Assembly: GCF_020748465.1 (NCBI RefSeq)
Contig: NZ_JAHZMP010000001.1
Coordinates: 868,001-932,000, forward strand
DNA length: 64,000 bases
DNA from: Terrisporobacter mayombei
Lineage (GTDB): Bacteria > Bacillota > Clostridia > Peptostreptococcales > Peptostreptococcaceae
Direction: 5' to 3'
Under the pieces are notes generated by a model. That model had not been told where the DNA came from. It saw only the letters and a program-made list of their open reading frames with translations, and searched no databases. The position numbers and the translations under genes were made by a program. Every line of letters begins with the position of its first letter. Position 1 is the stretch's first letter. Shown in pieces: positions 62,577-64,000 of this stretch.

Positions 62577-62632
62577 AAACAACTCTCCTTTTAATTTTTA
62601 TTTACAATATTATATTATCATAAAAATAAATA

Positions 62633-62675
62633 AAAGTGTAGATTTTGAACTGCATACAAAATCTACACTTTTTTA
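62633..62675 (-). terminator. Terminator of the molybdate operon
   Basis: AAAAAGTGTAGATTTTG/CAAAATCTACACTTTT on the minus strand, 35 bases after the modC stop. Confidence 0.87.
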
Positions 62676-62706
62676 TTCACTTTACATTACAATCATTGTA
62701 TCAATC

Positions 62707-63771
62707 TTAATTTTGGCAAAAATCAAATAAGCAATTTTCATCAAATTTTACAAAAACCTTATCTCCAACTTTTAGAGGGTCTATATTCTTATTAATTTCT
62801 AATTGTATTGCACTAGAATTTTCATTTTCTAAATTTTTTACATAAACTATATATGTAAACGAACTTTCAAAAACTTTTACTACGGAAAGTTCAAACAAAT
62901 TTTCTCTACTAAATTGTAGATTATTTTGAACTATCCTCATATGATGAGCTCTAATGCCAATATATTTTGCTTTGTCTATTGCATAATGTGATAATGTACA
63001 TTCGATTCCCCAGTCTTTGGCAAGTACTCTTTTTTCATCAATTCTATCTATTTCAGAAATATTTTTACAACCTGTAATAATTGCTTCTGTCATTGACATA
63101 GGATGCTTAAATAAATCTTTTTTAGATCTTTTATTTATCGCCAAGCCTTTATTAAATACAACTATATCATCACATATACGATAAGACTCACTTATATCAT
63201 GAGTAACATATACAATATGACCTTTAAAATCATTAATAATATCGATTAATTCATTTTCCATATTACTTTTCAAATGATAATCTAATGCAGAAAATGGCTC
63301 ATCTAAAATAAGTATTTCTGGATTACAAGCCAAAGCTCTAGCAAATGCTATTCTTTGCTTTTGTCCACCTGACAACTGATGAGGATATCTTTTTTCAAAT
63401 CCTTCTAGTTTCATTTTAGCAAGATATTCTTTTACTATTTTATTTTTTTCCTCTTTACTAAGATTAGCTAATCCTATTTCGATGTTTTCTTTTACTGTCA
63501 TATGAGGAAACAAAGCATAATTTTGAAATAAATAACCTACTTTACGTTCTTGAGGAGGAATATTTATCTTTTTTTCTGAATCAAAAAATACTCTTCCATT
63601 TAGAATTATTTTACCTTTATCTGGCTTAACAATACCTGCTATACATTTCAAAGTCATACTTTTTCCACAGCCTGACTCTCCTAAAAAACCTAAAACACCA
63701 TTTTCTTGTTCTATATTAACTTTTAGAGAAAAGGAACCAAAGTCTTTTTCTATATCTACTATTAATGACAT
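62707..63771 (-). CDS. modC: Molybdate (or tungstate) ABC importer ATPase
   Basis: A 354-residue ATPase that drives oxyanion uptake. Walker A GESGCGKSM, Q-loop YLFQNYALFPHMTV, signature LSGGQKQRIAFARAL, Walker B ILILDEPFSALD, H-loop YVTHD. The C-terminal third (about 230-354; GIRAHHMRIV, KVGDKVFVKFD) is the TOBE/MOP ligand-sensing domain. It follows modB by 3 bases on the same strand. Note GKSMT instead of GKST/S at the end of the Walker A (Met precedes Thr). Confidence 0.9.
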   Translation of the reverse strand: MSLIVDIEKDFGSFSLKVNIEQENGVLGFLGESGCGKSMTLKCIAGIVKPDKGKIILNGRVFFDSEKKINIPPQERKVGYLFQNYALFPHMTVKENIEIGLANLSKEEKNKIVKEYLAKMKLEGFEKRYPHQLSGGQKQRIAFARALACNPEILILDEPFSALDYHLKSNMENELIDIINDFKGHIVYVTHDISESYRICDDIVVFNKGLAINKRSKKDLFKHPMSMTEAIITGCKNISEIDRIDEKRVLAKDWGIECTLSHYAIDKAKYIGIRAHHMRIVQNNLQFSRENLFELSVVKVFESSFTYIVYVKNLENENSSAIQLEINKNIDPLKVGDKVFVKFDENCLFDFCQN

Positions 63772-63774
63772 ACT

Positions 63775-64000
63775 CTAACCCCTCTTCCCCACAATTTCTT
63801 GTTGCTTGTCAGACCATTTATTTAATATAAATATCATTACTACTGAAATAGCTACAATAGTGATTACCCAAAGCATGGCTCCTTTATAATCCATAGCTTG
63901 AACTTCAAAGAATATGGCTAAAGGCATTGTTTGAGTTTTTCCTGGTATATTTCCTGCTATCATAAGTGTAGCACCAAATTCTCCTAATGCTCTTGCAAAT
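63775..64000 (-). CDS. modB: Molybdate ABC importer permease, C-terminal part
   Basis: The gene continues past the right edge of the window. The visible 74 residues read FARALGEFGATLMIAGNIPG then KTQTMPLAIFFEVQ, the EAA coupling loop of ModB, then a membrane helix (LWVITIVAISVVMIFIL) and a basic end. It stops 3 bases before modC, as in a modBC operon. Confidence 0.92.
   Translation of the reverse strand, partial: FARALGEFGATLMIAGNIPGKTQTMPLAIFFEVQAMDYKGAMLWVITIVAISVVMIFILNKWSDKQQEIVGKRG

Overview
The window is low-GC DNA with AGGAGG/GGGGG-type ribosome-binding sites, abundant intrinsic terminators and many Gram-positive regulatory RNAs (T-box, S-box, TPP, yybP-ykoY, c-di-GMP-I, LicT-type RAT). 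Two copies of the fermentative enzyme AdhE, Rex-like operators, an acetyl-transfer/fermentation outlook and the protein families all point to a strictly anaerobic Clostridia member, most likely Peptostreptococcaceae; the species cannot be fixed from sequence alone. Nearly everything looks chromosomal. No tRNA, rRNA, CRISPR array, prophage or intact insertion sequence was seen. Layout: (1-4.3 kb) the start of pxpB, a decayed ABC ATPase, a glucose/GlcNAc-type PTS operon (antiterminator, EIIA, EIIBC) behind a RAT antiterminator, and a decayed response regulator. (4.3-9 kb) an AI-2E family permease behind a Mn2+ riboswitch, thiC behind a TPP riboswitch, and sstT. (9-17 kb) small unknown proteins, a radical SAM protein, an XPD-like helicase with a nuclease-like N-terminus, an ABC exporter and a diguanylate cyclase. 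(17.5-30 kb) asnA with an asparagine T-box, adhE1, an XRE-cupin regulator, glyA, an HD protein, a K+/H+ antiporter and adhE2 with Rex-like sites. (30-39 kb) a HAD phosphatase, a PAS-PAS-GGDEF-HD-GYP protein, metQ with a SAM-I riboswitch, an amino-acid ABC transporter preceded by a histidine-rich leader peptide, and adenine deaminase. (39-51 kb) a GH25 lysozyme, a MATE pump, a cyclophilin lipoprotein, a c-di-GMP riboswitch RNA with no gene behind it, a GNAT enzyme, a VTT membrane protein with a non-AUG start, an SOS-controlled Y-family polymerase, a dicarboxylate/glutamate symporter and a leucine-rich-repeat protein. (51-64 kb) the ribose operon rbsKDACB, an SH3-like protein, an ilvB fragment, a Na+/H+ antiporter, small proteins, a MutS2-like ATPase behind a translated attenuator, and the end of the molybdate operon (modC, end of modB). 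The richest layer is RNA regulation. Most notable is a c-di-GMP-I riboswitch (43.6 kb, minus strand) that drives not a protein but a roughly 350-nt RNA whose three hairpins, including its terminator, all present CCCC in the loop, with further C-runs between them. This is a candidate c-di-GMP-controlled small RNA that could base-pair with the G-rich Shine-Dalgarno sites common in this genome. Two c-di-GMP turnover enzymes lie in the same window. Also notable are two translated leader-peptide attenuators, one with five consecutive His codons before an amino-acid ABC transporter and one overlapping a terminator before a MutS2-like gene.
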